Below are positions 23,448 to 30,996 of a DNA stretch of 41,252 bases, one piece after another; positions within the stretch are counted from its first letter, which is position 1; each line of letters begins with the position of its first letter. The notes under the pieces were generated by a model that had not been told where the DNA came from, did not search any database, and saw only the letters and a list, made by a program, of their open reading frames with translations. A program made the position numbers and the translations under genes. The DNA is from Clostridiales bacterium (lineage in GTDB: Bacteria; Bacillota; Clostridia; Christensenellales; Aristaeellaceae): NCBI GenBank assembly GCA_024684375.1, contig JAIKWZ010000013.1, forward strand, positions 1 to 41,252, in the 5' to 3' direction.

Positions 23448-26400
23448 TTAAACCACCTTGACGCCCACCAAAGCGTTCACGCCATTGAGGTTGACCTCTT
23501 TGGCGAAAGCTCCCCCTGCGGGTGCCGCAAAGCTCATGCTTGTAGCAAGCACCGCCTTCATGATCACGTCCCTGCCTTCGTCAAACACTTTCTGGAGCTC
23601 TTCGCCGGTCTGTATCGTAAGGCTGATCCGGTCTGTGACCTCAAAGCCCGCGTCCTTCCTGAGCTGCTGCGCCTTGCTGATGAGTTCCCTGATATAGCCT
23701 TCGTTAATGAGCTCCTTTGTAAGGTTAGTGTCAAGGACCACAGTATATGCGGCATCGCTCTGTGCCACAAAGCCTTCCTTCTGGGTAAGGTTGGTAAGCA
23801 CATCGTCCTTTTCGAGTTCCACCTGCTGCCCATCCACCGTGAAGGTCAGGTTTTCACCCTTCTCGAACAGGGCTACCACCTGATTGCCGTCCATCTGTTT
23901 GAGCGTCTCAGATATTTTCCCAAGCAGCTTTCCGTACTTTTTGCCCAGCGTCCTGAGCTGCGGCTTGAGCTGGTAAGTGGTGAACGCGGTGGCATCTGAC
24001 ACGAACTCGACCGTTTTCACGTTGAGTTCGCTCATTATGAGCTCTTCCGGTTCTCCGGTCACGCTCTCGCCCTTTACCAGCACGCGGCTCAACGGCTGCC
24101 TGACCTTAAGTGAGGACAGGTTCCTGCAGGCACGGCCCAGCTGCACGATATCCTCCACCTTGCTCATGGCCTGCTCGAGGGACTTGTCCACCTTCGAAAG
24201 GTCTGCCACGGGGAAATCGCACAGATGTACGCTTTCTGGCGCGTCTATGACGTTGCCTGCCACCAGGTTCTGATACATGTTCTCGGTAATGAACGGGATA
24301 TACGGCGCCAGCAGCTTTGTCAGAGTGACAAGCACCGTGTACAGGGTCTCAAACGCGGCCTTCTTGGTGCCTTCCATGCCTTTGCCCCAGAAGCGCTCGC
24401 GGCTCAAGCGCACGTACCAGTTGGACAGTTCGTCCACGAACGCGCTTATCGCCCTGGACGTCTCGGTGACCTTGTACTCGTCAAGACCTTTGTCAACATA
24501 ATCCACCAGCGTGTTCAGGCGGCTTAATACCCACCTATCCATCATGGTAAAGTCTTTTTCGTCCGCCCTGTCCTTGCAGGGATCGTAATCGTCGATCGAC
24601 GCGTACAGGCAGAAGAAGGCGTATGTGTTCCACAGCGTGCCGATAAACTTGCCCTGCATCTCGCTCACAAGGCTGCCGCTGAAGCGAGTGGGCAGCCACG
24701 GCGCGCCGTTGGCGTAGAAGTACCACCTGACCGCGTCAGCGCCCTGCTTGTCCAGCACGCTCCACGGGTCGACCACGTTGCCGATATGCTTTGACATCTT
24801 GCGGCCCTGCTCATCCTGCACATGGCCCAGCACCAGAACGTTTTCGTAAGGCGCCTTGCCAAACAGCAGCGTGGAGATCGCCATAAGGCTGTAGAACCAG
24901 CCGCGAGTCTGGTCGATGGCCTCGCTGATAAAGTCCGCCGGCCAGTTCTGCTCGAAGATCTCTTTGTTTTCAAAGGGATAGTGCCACTGGGCGAAGGGCA
25001 TGGAGCCGGAGTCATACCAGCAGTCGATGACCTCCTTCACCCTGTGCATCTCTTTTCCGCACTTTTCGCAGGTTATTGTAACGTTGTCGATATAGGGGCG
25101 GTGAAGCTCGATGTCCTCCGGGCAGTTTTTCCTCATGGACTTGAGCTCAGCCACAGAACCTATCACGTGCATATGCCCGCACTCGCAGGTCCATACCGGC
25201 AGGGGCGTGCCCCAATAACGTTCGCGTGAGAGCGCCCAGTCGATAACGCCCTCAAGGAAATTGCCCATGCGGCCTTCCTTTATGTTATCCGGCATCCAGT
25301 TGACTTTGGCGTTGCTCTCCAGCAGCTGACGCCTTACCTCGGTCATCTTGATGAACCAGCCGCTTCTGGCGTAGTAGATCAGCGGCGTATCGCATCTCCA
25401 GCAGAAGGGATAGTCGTGCTCGAAATACTCCGCCTTTACCAGCAGCCCGCGTTCTTCCAGGTCTTTAAGTATCACAGGGTCGGCTTTTTTGACGAACATG
25501 CCCGCCCATGGCGTCTCCTTCGTGAGCTCGCCCTTGGTGTCCACCAGCTGCAAAAAAGGTATGTTCCATTTTCTGCCCACTCTGGCGTCATCTTCGCCGA
25601 AGGCAGGCGCGATGTGGACTATTCCGGTACCATCCGTCATGGTGACGTAACCGTCGCTCACGACCCTGTAACCGCCGGTGGTAAGGCCGTTCTGGAAGTC
25701 GAACAAGGGCTCGTACTCCATGCCTTCAAGGCTGCTGCCCGGGAAAGTAGTCATGTCAGAAACGACAGCATCCTCCCCCAGCACCGCGCTGATCCTGGCG
25801 GTAGCCATTATCACTCTGTGGTCAGCGTAGGTAAATTCGGCGTATTCGTCCTCCGGGTTCACGCACAGCGCCACGTTGCTGGGCAGCGTCCAGGGCGTGG
25901 TGGTCCATGCATACAGCCAGGTGTTCTCTTTGCCTTTGACTTTGAAGCGCACGAACGCGCTCTTTTCTTTTACGGTCTTATAGCCCTGGCTCACCTCGTG
26001 GGAAGACAGGGCGGTGCCGCAGCGGGGGCAGTAAGGCACGATCTTGTGCCCCTTGTACAGCAAGCCCCTGTCCGCGATCTGCTTAAGGCTCCACCACACG
26101 GACTCGATGTAGTTGTTGTCGTATGTGATGTAAGGCTCGTCCATGTCCGCCCAGTAGCCCACGCGCTCGGACATCTTTTCCCACTCGCCCTTATATTTCC
26201 ACACGCTTTCCTTGCACTTTTTGATGAATGGCTCTATGCCGTAGGCCTCGATCTGCTCCTTGCCGTCCAGGCCCAACAGCTTCTCGACTTCCAGTTCAAC
26301 AGGCAGGCCGTGAGTGTCCCAGCCCGCTTTTCGGAGCACCTTCATGCCCTTCATGGTACGGTAGCGCGGGAAAATATCCTTGAACACACGGGTCTCGATA

Positions 26401-26573
26401 TGCCCGATGTGAGGTTTGCCGTTGGCGGTAGGCGGTCCGTCGTAGAAAGTGAAAACGTCGCTGCCTTCCCTCTGGTCTATGGATTTTTTAAAGATCTCCC
26501 TGTCTTTCCACAGCTTGAGCACCTCCTGCTCGCGTGAAAGAAAGTCAAAGCCGGGATCTACCTTTTTAAACAT
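23448..26573 (-). CDS. ileS: Isoleucyl-tRNA synthetase, long eukaryote-like type
   Basis: This class I synthetase charges tRNA-Ile and edits mischarged valine. The 1041-residue product has the HIGH motif (55-58) in PTANGKPHIGHIE. The editing domain contains TTTPWTLPSNVAL (about 224-236) and the KMSKS loop reads KMSKH (592-596). The protein ends with an anticodon-binding domain and a long C-terminal part. The length, the KMSKH form and the overall pattern match the IleS2 (eukaryote-like) group rather than the shorter zinc-tailed bacterial form. Members of that group are often insensitive to mupirocin; this is family knowledge, not tested here. It is preceded by a T-box leader. Confidence 0.96.
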   Translation of the reverse strand: MFKKVDPGFDFLSREQEVLKLWKDREIFKKSIDQREGSDVFTFYDGPPTANGKPHIGHIETRVFKDIFPRYRTMKGMKVLRKAGWDTHGLPVELEVEKLLGLDGKEQIEAYGIEPFIKKCKESVWKYKGEWEKMSERVGYWADMDEPYITYDNNYIESVWWSLKQIADRGLLYKGHKIVPYCPRCGTALSSHEVSQGYKTVKEKSAFVRFKVKGKENTWLYAWTTTPWTLPSNVALCVNPEDEYAEFTYADHRVIMATARISAVLGEDAVVSDMTTFPGSSLEGMEYEPLFDFQNGLTTGGYRVVSDGYVTMTDGTGIVHIAPAFGEDDARVGRKWNIPFLQLVDTKGELTKETPWAGMFVKKADPVILKDLEERGLLVKAEYFEHDYPFCWRCDTPLIYYARSGWFIKMTEVRRQLLESNAKVNWMPDNIKEGRMGNFLEGVIDWALSRERYWGTPLPVWTCECGHMHVIGSVAELKSMRKNCPEDIELHRPYIDNVTITCEKCGKEMHRVKEVIDCWYDSGSMPFAQWHYPFENKEIFEQNWPADFISEAIDQTRGWFYSLMAISTLLFGKAPYENVLVLGHVQDEQGRKMSKHIGNVVDPWSVLDKQGADAVRWYFYANGAPWLPTRFSGSLVSEMQGKFIGTLWNTYAFFCLYASIDDYDPCKDRADEKDFTMMDRWVLSRLNTLVDYVDKGLDEYKVTETSRAISAFVDELSNWYVRLSRERFWGKGMEGTKKAAFETLYTVLVTLTKLLAPYIPFITENMYQNLVAGNVIDAPESVHLCDFPVADLSKVDKSLEQAMSKVEDIVQLGRACRNLSSLKVRQPLSRVLVKGESVTGEPEELIMSELNVKTVEFVSDATAFTTYQLKPQLRTLGKKYGKLLGKISETLKQMDGNQVVALFEKGENLTFTVDGQQVELEKDDVLTNLTQKEGFVAQSDAAYTVVLDTNLTKELINEGYIRELISKAQQLRKDAGFEVTDRISLTIQTGEELQKVFDEGRDVIMKAVLATSMSFAAPAGGAFAKEVNLNGVNALVGVKVV

Positions 26574-26600
26574 ATATACCCTCCGAAACAGTTTTTATAC

Positions 26601-26819
26601 ATAAAAAAACGCCCCGTTATGGGACGATGGCTCGCGGTACCACCCATATTGACGCATGCGCGTCCTCTTGACAGCTGTAACGGGCAAACCCGCCGGACTA
26701 TACCGCAAAACGCCTTCCTTCCGGTGCTCGGGAGTGATCCAGGCACGTACGCATCCGCCGGGCTTGCACCATCCCCGGCTCGCTTGGGAGCAAAAAACAT
26801 GCCTCGTCTCCGTCATTGC
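26601..26819 (-). promoter_or_regulatory. T-box riboswitch leader of ileS (tRNA-Ile)
   Basis: The leader RNA senses uncharged tRNA-Ile and prevents termination when charging is low. On the minus strand the T-box core GGTGGTACCGCG (26633-26644) is followed by a terminator stem (CGTCCC with GGGGCG, 26610-26626) and TTTTTTT (26603-26609). In Stem I, AGGCATGT pairs with ACGTGCCT. Directly after that helix, on its 3' side, an ATC triplet (26736-26738) sits where the specifier codon is expected, matching isoleucine. Transcription should start near 26819. Regulation should cover both ileS and the SMI1/KNR4 gene. Confidence 0.92.
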
Positions 26820-26825
26820 CCACTA

Positions 26826-26854
26826 ATTATACAATAAGACATTTTGTTTGGCAA
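26826..26854 (-). promoter_or_regulatory. Promoter of the ileS T-box leader
   Basis: TTGCCA (26849-26854), 17 bp and TATAAT (26826-26831) on the minus strand, directly before the T-box leader. Confidence 0.8.
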
Positions 26855-26876
26855 GTTTTCCCAAACATTTAATGTT

Positions 26877-26905
26877 TTGACTTTTCCCGGAGAATATGCT
26901 ATACT
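26877..26905 (+). promoter_or_regulatory. Promoter of the DUF4317-DUF1294 genes
   Basis: TTGACT (26877-26882), 17 bp and TATACT (26900-26905), 30 bp before the DUF4317 start. It is divergent from the ileS promoter, with about 22 bp between the -35 boxes. Confidence 0.7.
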
Positions 26906-26935
26906 TCCCTGAATCCAGCGCTGAAAGGAACCGCA

Positions 26936-28072
26936 ATGAACAAGACCGACCTGTCAAAAATCAAAAAACGCCTTACTCCCGACGGGCACAATCCTATCGT
27001 GGTCAGGGGCGTATATCTCAACAGCAAAAAAGCCGTGGTATCACGCGTGAGCACGGATCTCGAAAGCCTTAACCTGACCCACGCGGAACGCTACACACAG
27101 ATATTCAAGCGTGCGCTTTCCGGCGACATAGGCAAGAATCTTTCCGTCATATCATTCCCTCTTGCCGAAGTGATGGATGGCGAAAAGCACGCCCGGCTGA
27201 TGGACCTTGTCAGAGACAATCTGTCCGACGGCGCGGCGCTGGACGCGTTTTTTGCCGACGCCGCGGACAGCCTTAAGCTGGAAGGCAACAACCTGCTTCT
27301 GCTGATGCACGACACCTACGACACGGATTATGCGGCCTCCAACCGCGCCGAAGGAGACATGGAGACCGAGAGCGCGGCAAACGTTTTCAAATACCTTATC
27401 TTCTGCGTATGTCCCGTAAAGCAGGCCAAGGCAGTACTCAGTTATGACTTCGCATCCTCAGAATTTGTCACACGCGAACCGGATTGGACGGTGGGAGCGC
27501 CCAGCCTGGGCTTTATGTTCCCCACTTTTGAGGACGGCGGTGCGAACATTTCCCAGGCGCTGTTCTATACTAAGGATCTGGGCGCGGACGCGGGCGATTT
27601 CCTGGGCGGCGTGATGAACGCTTCCGGCTTTACTCCCGTGCAGGAGAACAAAGAACGCTTTAATGCTGTGCTTATGGACGCGCTGGAAGATGAATGCTCT
27701 CTGGATGTGGTGCAGAGCGTGAACGAGTTGCTTATCGACAGACTGGAGGAAAGCAAAAAGGATAAGTACTCCGATGAAGTTCGGTTAAGCGGCGGCGACT
27801 TCGCCCGGGTGCTTGCGGCAGGCGGCGTATCTGATGACAGGGCAGACGTATTCGTCGAAAAATTCAACAGCGAGTTTGGTGCCGGGGCAGACCTGCCTTT
27901 GGCGGGCATCGCCGAGGATAAACGCTTTGAGATAAAAACACAGGACGTCACCGTAAAGGTCTCCCCCCGCCAGGCAGGACAGATCGAGACCCGTGTCATC
28001 GACGGTATAAAATACATCCTGATCCCCGCAGATGAAGGCGTCACTGTGAACGGAATAAGAATCGAGGTGTAA
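26936..28072 (+). CDS. DUF4317 family protein
   Basis: A 378-residue soluble acidic protein that I place in DUF4317, a family found mainly in Clostridia. It opens with MNKTDLSKIKKRLTPDGHN and lacks signal peptide or membrane segments. The middle part has KYLIFCVCPVKQAKAVLSYD, and the C-terminus ends in a short beta-rich segment (DGIKYILIPADEGVTVNGI). No catalytic motif is evident and no function is known to me. AAAGGA precedes the ATG. It has its own promoter and is followed immediately by the DUF1294 gene; the ribosome site of that gene overlaps its final codons. Confidence 0.75.
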   Translation: MNKTDLSKIKKRLTPDGHNPIVVRGVYLNSKKAVVSRVSTDLESLNLTHAERYTQIFKRALSGDIGKNLSVISFPLAEVMDGEKHARLMDLVRDNLSDGAALDAFFADAADSLKLEGNNLLLLMHDTYDTDYAASNRAEGDMETESAANVFKYLIFCVCPVKQAKAVLSYDFASSEFVTREPDWTVGAPSLGFMFPTFEDGGANISQALFYTKDLGADAGDFLGGVMNASGFTPVQENKERFNAVLMDALEDECSLDVVQSVNELLIDRLEESKKDKYSDEVRLSGGDFARVLAAGGVSDDRADVFVEKFNSEFGAGADLPLAGIAEDKRFEIKTQDVTVKVSPRQAGQIETRVIDGIKYILIPADEGVTVNGIRIEV

Positions 28073-28073
28073 T

Positions 28074-28352
28074 ATGTCTCCTATATTGTATTTTTACATT
28101 GCCTTGCTGGCTGTGATGGGTCTCGCGGCGTTCGCGTTTTACGGCATGGATAAGCGCAAAGCTAAAAAAGGTGCCTGGCGCATCAGTGAAAAGACCCTGC
28201 TGCTTTTGGCTGCGTGCTTTGGCGGAATAGGCGCGTTTCTGGGAATGAAGGTCTTCAGGCATAAGACCCAGCACACCCGCTTCAGGATAATCGTTCCAGT
28301 GTGTGCATTAGTACAGATTGCCGTGCTCGTGCTTATGATCATATACGTCTGA
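28074..28352 (+). CDS. DUF1294 membrane protein
   Basis: A 92-residue protein with an N-terminal membrane helix (about 5-23), a basic loop containing YGMDKRKAKKGAWRISE, a glycine-rich hydrophobic stretch (LLLAACFGGIGAFLGMKVF) and the conserved FRHKTQHTRFR loop before a last helix. This is the DUF1294 pattern. Its function is unknown; in other proteins the domain is sometimes fused to a cold-shock domain, which is absent here. GAGGTG precedes the ATG. It is the second gene after DUF4317 and is followed by a terminator. Confidence 0.85.
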   Translation: MSPILYFYIALLAVMGLAAFAFYGMDKRKAKKGAWRISEKTLLLLAACFGGIGAFLGMKVFRHKTQHTRFRIIVPVCALVQIAVLVLMIIYV

Positions 28353-28393
28353 AGCCCCTTTATTCACGTTTTCTTCATACTATCATCCATGTC

Positions 28394-28419
28394 ACGCCCT
28401 TGAAACAGGGGCGTTTTTA
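28394..28419 (+). terminator. Terminator after DUF1294
   Basis: ACGCCC and GGGGCGT form a six-to-seven-pair stem around TTGAAACA, followed by TTTTT. The loop contains the -35 box of the next promoter. Confidence 0.7.
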
Positions 28420-28428
28420 TGTTATGAT
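28400..28428 (+). promoter_or_regulatory. Promoter of the kinase-gnd-larA operon
   Basis: TTGAAA (28400-28405), 17 bp and TATGAT (28423-28428), 32 bp before the kinase start. The -35 box is the loop of the upstream terminator hairpin, so the two elements share DNA. Confidence 0.65.
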
Positions 28429-28460
28429 ATAAATGAACAGTAGTGTGGAAGGAGCGTTTT

Positions 28461-29519
28461 ATGAAAAAGTATGACCTGATCACGGCTACCAGCATGGGTG
28501 TTAGGATCACGCCCGAAAACTCACAGCCCGTGGGGATCGGCAACCGCTATATCATGCAGGCTACCAGCGCTGAAAGCAACGTGCTGAACGTATCCGCGTC
28601 CCTGGGACTTAAAACCAAAGTGCTCAGCGCGTTCGTCAAGGGCAGCCCCATCGCCGCTTACATTAAGGGCGAGCTGCGCCGCAGGAATATGGAATACGAA
28701 GGACCCGAAGTGGAGCAGGGCGGCCCCTGGGGCTACCGCCACCAGTTCAACATCGCCGACAGCGGCTACGGCATGCGCGGACCCCGCGTTCATAACGATC
28801 GCGCGGGCGAGGTCGGCAGAACGCTCAAGGCTAAGGATTTCGACCTGAACCGCATCTTCAAAAAAGAAGGAGCGCGGCTGATGCACATAAGCGGTCTGTT
28901 CGCGGCGCTCTCCCCCGAGACCGGCAAGCTCTGTCTTAAGCTCAGCGAGATCGCAAAAGCCAACGACACGCGCATAAGCTTTGACCTTAACTATCGCGCT
29001 TCCTTCTGGAAGGGCCGCGAGCAGGAGCTCAGAGAGATCTTCTCCCTTATCGCCTCCCGCAGCGACATACTTATCGGCAACGAAGAGGACTTCCAGCTGG
29101 CGCTGGGCATCGAAGGTCCCGAGGCAGGCGGCAAAGGCCTGTCTTCCAAGATCGACAGTTTTAAGGAAATGATCGAGCGCGTCCGGAAGGCGTATCCCAA
29201 CGCCTCAGTGTTCGCCACCACTTTGAGGGAAGTTATCAACGTAAACAATCATATGTGGGGCGCGATCATGTTCGCCGACAACGAGTGGCATGTAGTGGAA
29301 CCCCGTGAGATCCCCGTGCTGGATCGTATCGGCGGCGGCGACGGTTTTGTCGGCGGCATGCTTTACGCTTATCTTAAAGATTTGCCCGTGAGCGACTGGG
29401 TCAAGTTCGGCTGGGCCACTGGCGCCATGGCTGTCACCATGCTTGAAGACTACGCCACCCCCGCCGACGAAGAACAGGTGTGGAGCGTATACAAGGGCAA
29501 CGCGCGAGTCAAGAGATAA
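28461..29519 (+). CDS. PfkB family sugar kinase, KDG-kinase-like
   Basis: A 352-residue ribokinase-family enzyme. The nucleotide-binding and catalytic block RIGGGDGFVGGMLYAYL (about 284-300) carries the anion hole and catalytic aspartate (GGGD instead of GAGD). The segment FDLNYRASFW matches the DxNxR pattern of 2-keto-3-deoxygluconate kinases. The best reading is phosphorylation of KDG to KDPG in sugar-acid breakdown, but PfkB substrates are hard to assign from sequence. GGAAGGAG precedes the ATG at 28461, chosen over an in-frame GTG 18 bases earlier. It is the first gene of an operon with gnd and a LarA homologue, which fits sugar-acid metabolism. Confidence 0.85.
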   Translation: MKKYDLITATSMGVRITPENSQPVGIGNRYIMQATSAESNVLNVSASLGLKTKVLSAFVKGSPIAAYIKGELRRRNMEYEGPEVEQGGPWGYRHQFNIADSGYGMRGPRVHNDRAGEVGRTLKAKDFDLNRIFKKEGARLMHISGLFAALSPETGKLCLKLSEIAKANDTRISFDLNYRASFWKGREQELREIFSLIASRSDILIGNEEDFQLALGIEGPEAGGKGLSSKIDSFKEMIERVRKAYPNASVFATTLREVINVNNHMWGAIMFADNEWHVVEPREIPVLDRIGGGDGFVGGMLYAYLKDLPVSDWVKFGWATGAMAVTMLEDYATPADEEQVWSVYKGNARVKR

Positions 29520-29534
29520 TTCGGAGGAAAAACC

Positions 29535-30986
29535 ATGAAAAAGTTAGCGGATATCGGCCTTATCGGTCTGGCAGTAATGGGCGAAAACCTGGTAATGAAC
29601 ATGGAAAGCAAAGGCTTTACCGTGGCGGTGTTCAACCGCACCACTTCAAAGGTCACCGACTTTGTGGAAGGCAGAGCCAAGGGAAAGAACATAATCGGCT
29701 GCTACTCCATCCAGGAGCTTAAGGACAATCTGTCGGTACCCCGCAAGGTCATGCTCATGGTCAAGGCCGGTCAGGCAGTCGACAGCATGATCGAGCAGCT
29801 TCTGGCGGTCCTGGAACCCGGCGACATAATCATCGACGGCGGTAACAGCCACTTCCCTGACACCGCGCGCCGCACCGAATATGTTGAAAGCAAGGGTCTG
29901 CTCTATATCGGCACCGGCGTGTCCGGCGGCGAAGAAGGCGCGCTCAAGGGTCCCAGCCTGATGCCCGGCGGTTCCCCCAAGGCCTGGGAATACGTAAAGC
30001 CGATTTTCCAGTCCATCTGCGCACACGTGAACGGCGAGCCCTGCTGTGACTGGGTCGGCGAAAACGGCGCCGGTCACTTCGTAAAGATGGTGCACAACGG
30101 CATCGAGTACGGCGACATGCAGCTTATCTGCGAAGCGTACCAGCTGATGCGCGACTACCTCAAAATGACTCCCGACGAGATGCACGAAGTGTTCAAAAAG
30201 TGGAACGAGGGCGTACTGGACAGCTATCTGATCGAGATCACCACCGACATACTGGCCAAGAAGGATGAGGACGGCGAGCCTCTGGTAGACAAGATCCTTG
30301 ATACCGCCGGGCAGAAAGGCACGGGCAAATGGACCGCCATCGCCGCGCTGGACGAAGGCATGCCTCTGACGCTGATAGGAGAAGCGGTGTTCGCGCGCTG
30401 CCTGTCCGCAATAAAGGAAGCGCGTGTGGAAGCCTCCAAAGTGCTGACCGGTCCCGCACCCGTCTTCACCGGCGACCGCGACGCGTTCATCGAAGATATC
30501 CGTCAGGCGCTCTACGCCGCGAAGATCATCTCCTACGCGCAGGGCTACGCTCTGTTAAGAGCCGCCGCCAGAACTTACAACTGGAACCTCAATTACGGCG
30601 GCATAGCGCTTATGTGGAGAGGCGGCTGCATCATCAGGAGCGTATTCCTGGGCAAGATCAAAGAAGCATTCGACAAGGATCCCGCGCTTGAGAACCTCCT
30701 GCTGGACGATTACTTCACCAAAGAGATCGAATCCTGCACCGACGGCTGGCGCAGAGTGGCCGCGGCCGCCTGCCTGAACGGCATCCCGGTGCCTGCCATG
30801 ACCAGCGCCCTGAGCTACTTCGACGGCATCCGCACCGCGCGCATGAGTGCCAACCTGCTGCAGGCGCAGAGGGACTACTTCGGCGCCCACACATACGAGC
30901 GCGTGGACAAACCCCGCGGAGAGTTCTTCCATACCGATTGGACCGGCCACGGCGGCAATACCACCGCCAACACTTACAACGCTTAA
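29535..30986 (+). CDS. gnd: 6-phosphogluconate dehydrogenase (decarboxylating)
   Basis: Gnd oxidises and decarboxylates 6-phosphogluconate to ribulose 5-phosphate. The 483-residue length matches the long (homodimeric) form. The Rossmann fold opens IGLIGLAVMGENLVMNM, and NRTTSK (about 36-41) indicates NADP preference. IIDGGNSHFPDTARR (about 98-112) is the family block, and GAGHFVKMVHNGIEYGDMQL carries the catalytic lysine, asparagine and glutamate. The C-terminal tail ending in DWTGHGGNTTANTYNA is typical. GGAGG precedes the ATG, 15 bases after the kinase gene. It follows a KDG-kinase-like gene, so this operon may gather gluconate-derived carbon. Confidence 0.96.
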   Translation: MKKLADIGLIGLAVMGENLVMNMESKGFTVAVFNRTTSKVTDFVEGRAKGKNIIGCYSIQELKDNLSVPRKVMLMVKAGQAVDSMIEQLLAVLEPGDIIIDGGNSHFPDTARRTEYVESKGLLYIGTGVSGGEEGALKGPSLMPGGSPKAWEYVKPIFQSICAHVNGEPCCDWVGENGAGHFVKMVHNGIEYGDMQLICEAYQLMRDYLKMTPDEMHEVFKKWNEGVLDSYLIEITTDILAKKDEDGEPLVDKILDTAGQKGTGKWTAIAALDEGMPLTLIGEAVFARCLSAIKEARVEASKVLTGPAPVFTGDRDAFIEDIRQALYAAKIISYAQGYALLRAAARTYNWNLNYGGIALMWRGGCIIRSVFLGKIKEAFDKDPALENLLLDDYFTKEIESCTDGWRRVAAAACLNGIPVPAMTSALSYFDGIRTARMSANLLQAQRDYFGAHTYERVDKPRGEFFHTDWTGHGGNTTANTYNA

Positions 30987-30996
30987 GGAGACAAGC

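Noticed and set aside
25416..26537. Plus-strand open frame of 373 codons
   Set aside because: It is fully antisense to ileS, has no ribosome site and its product matches no family.
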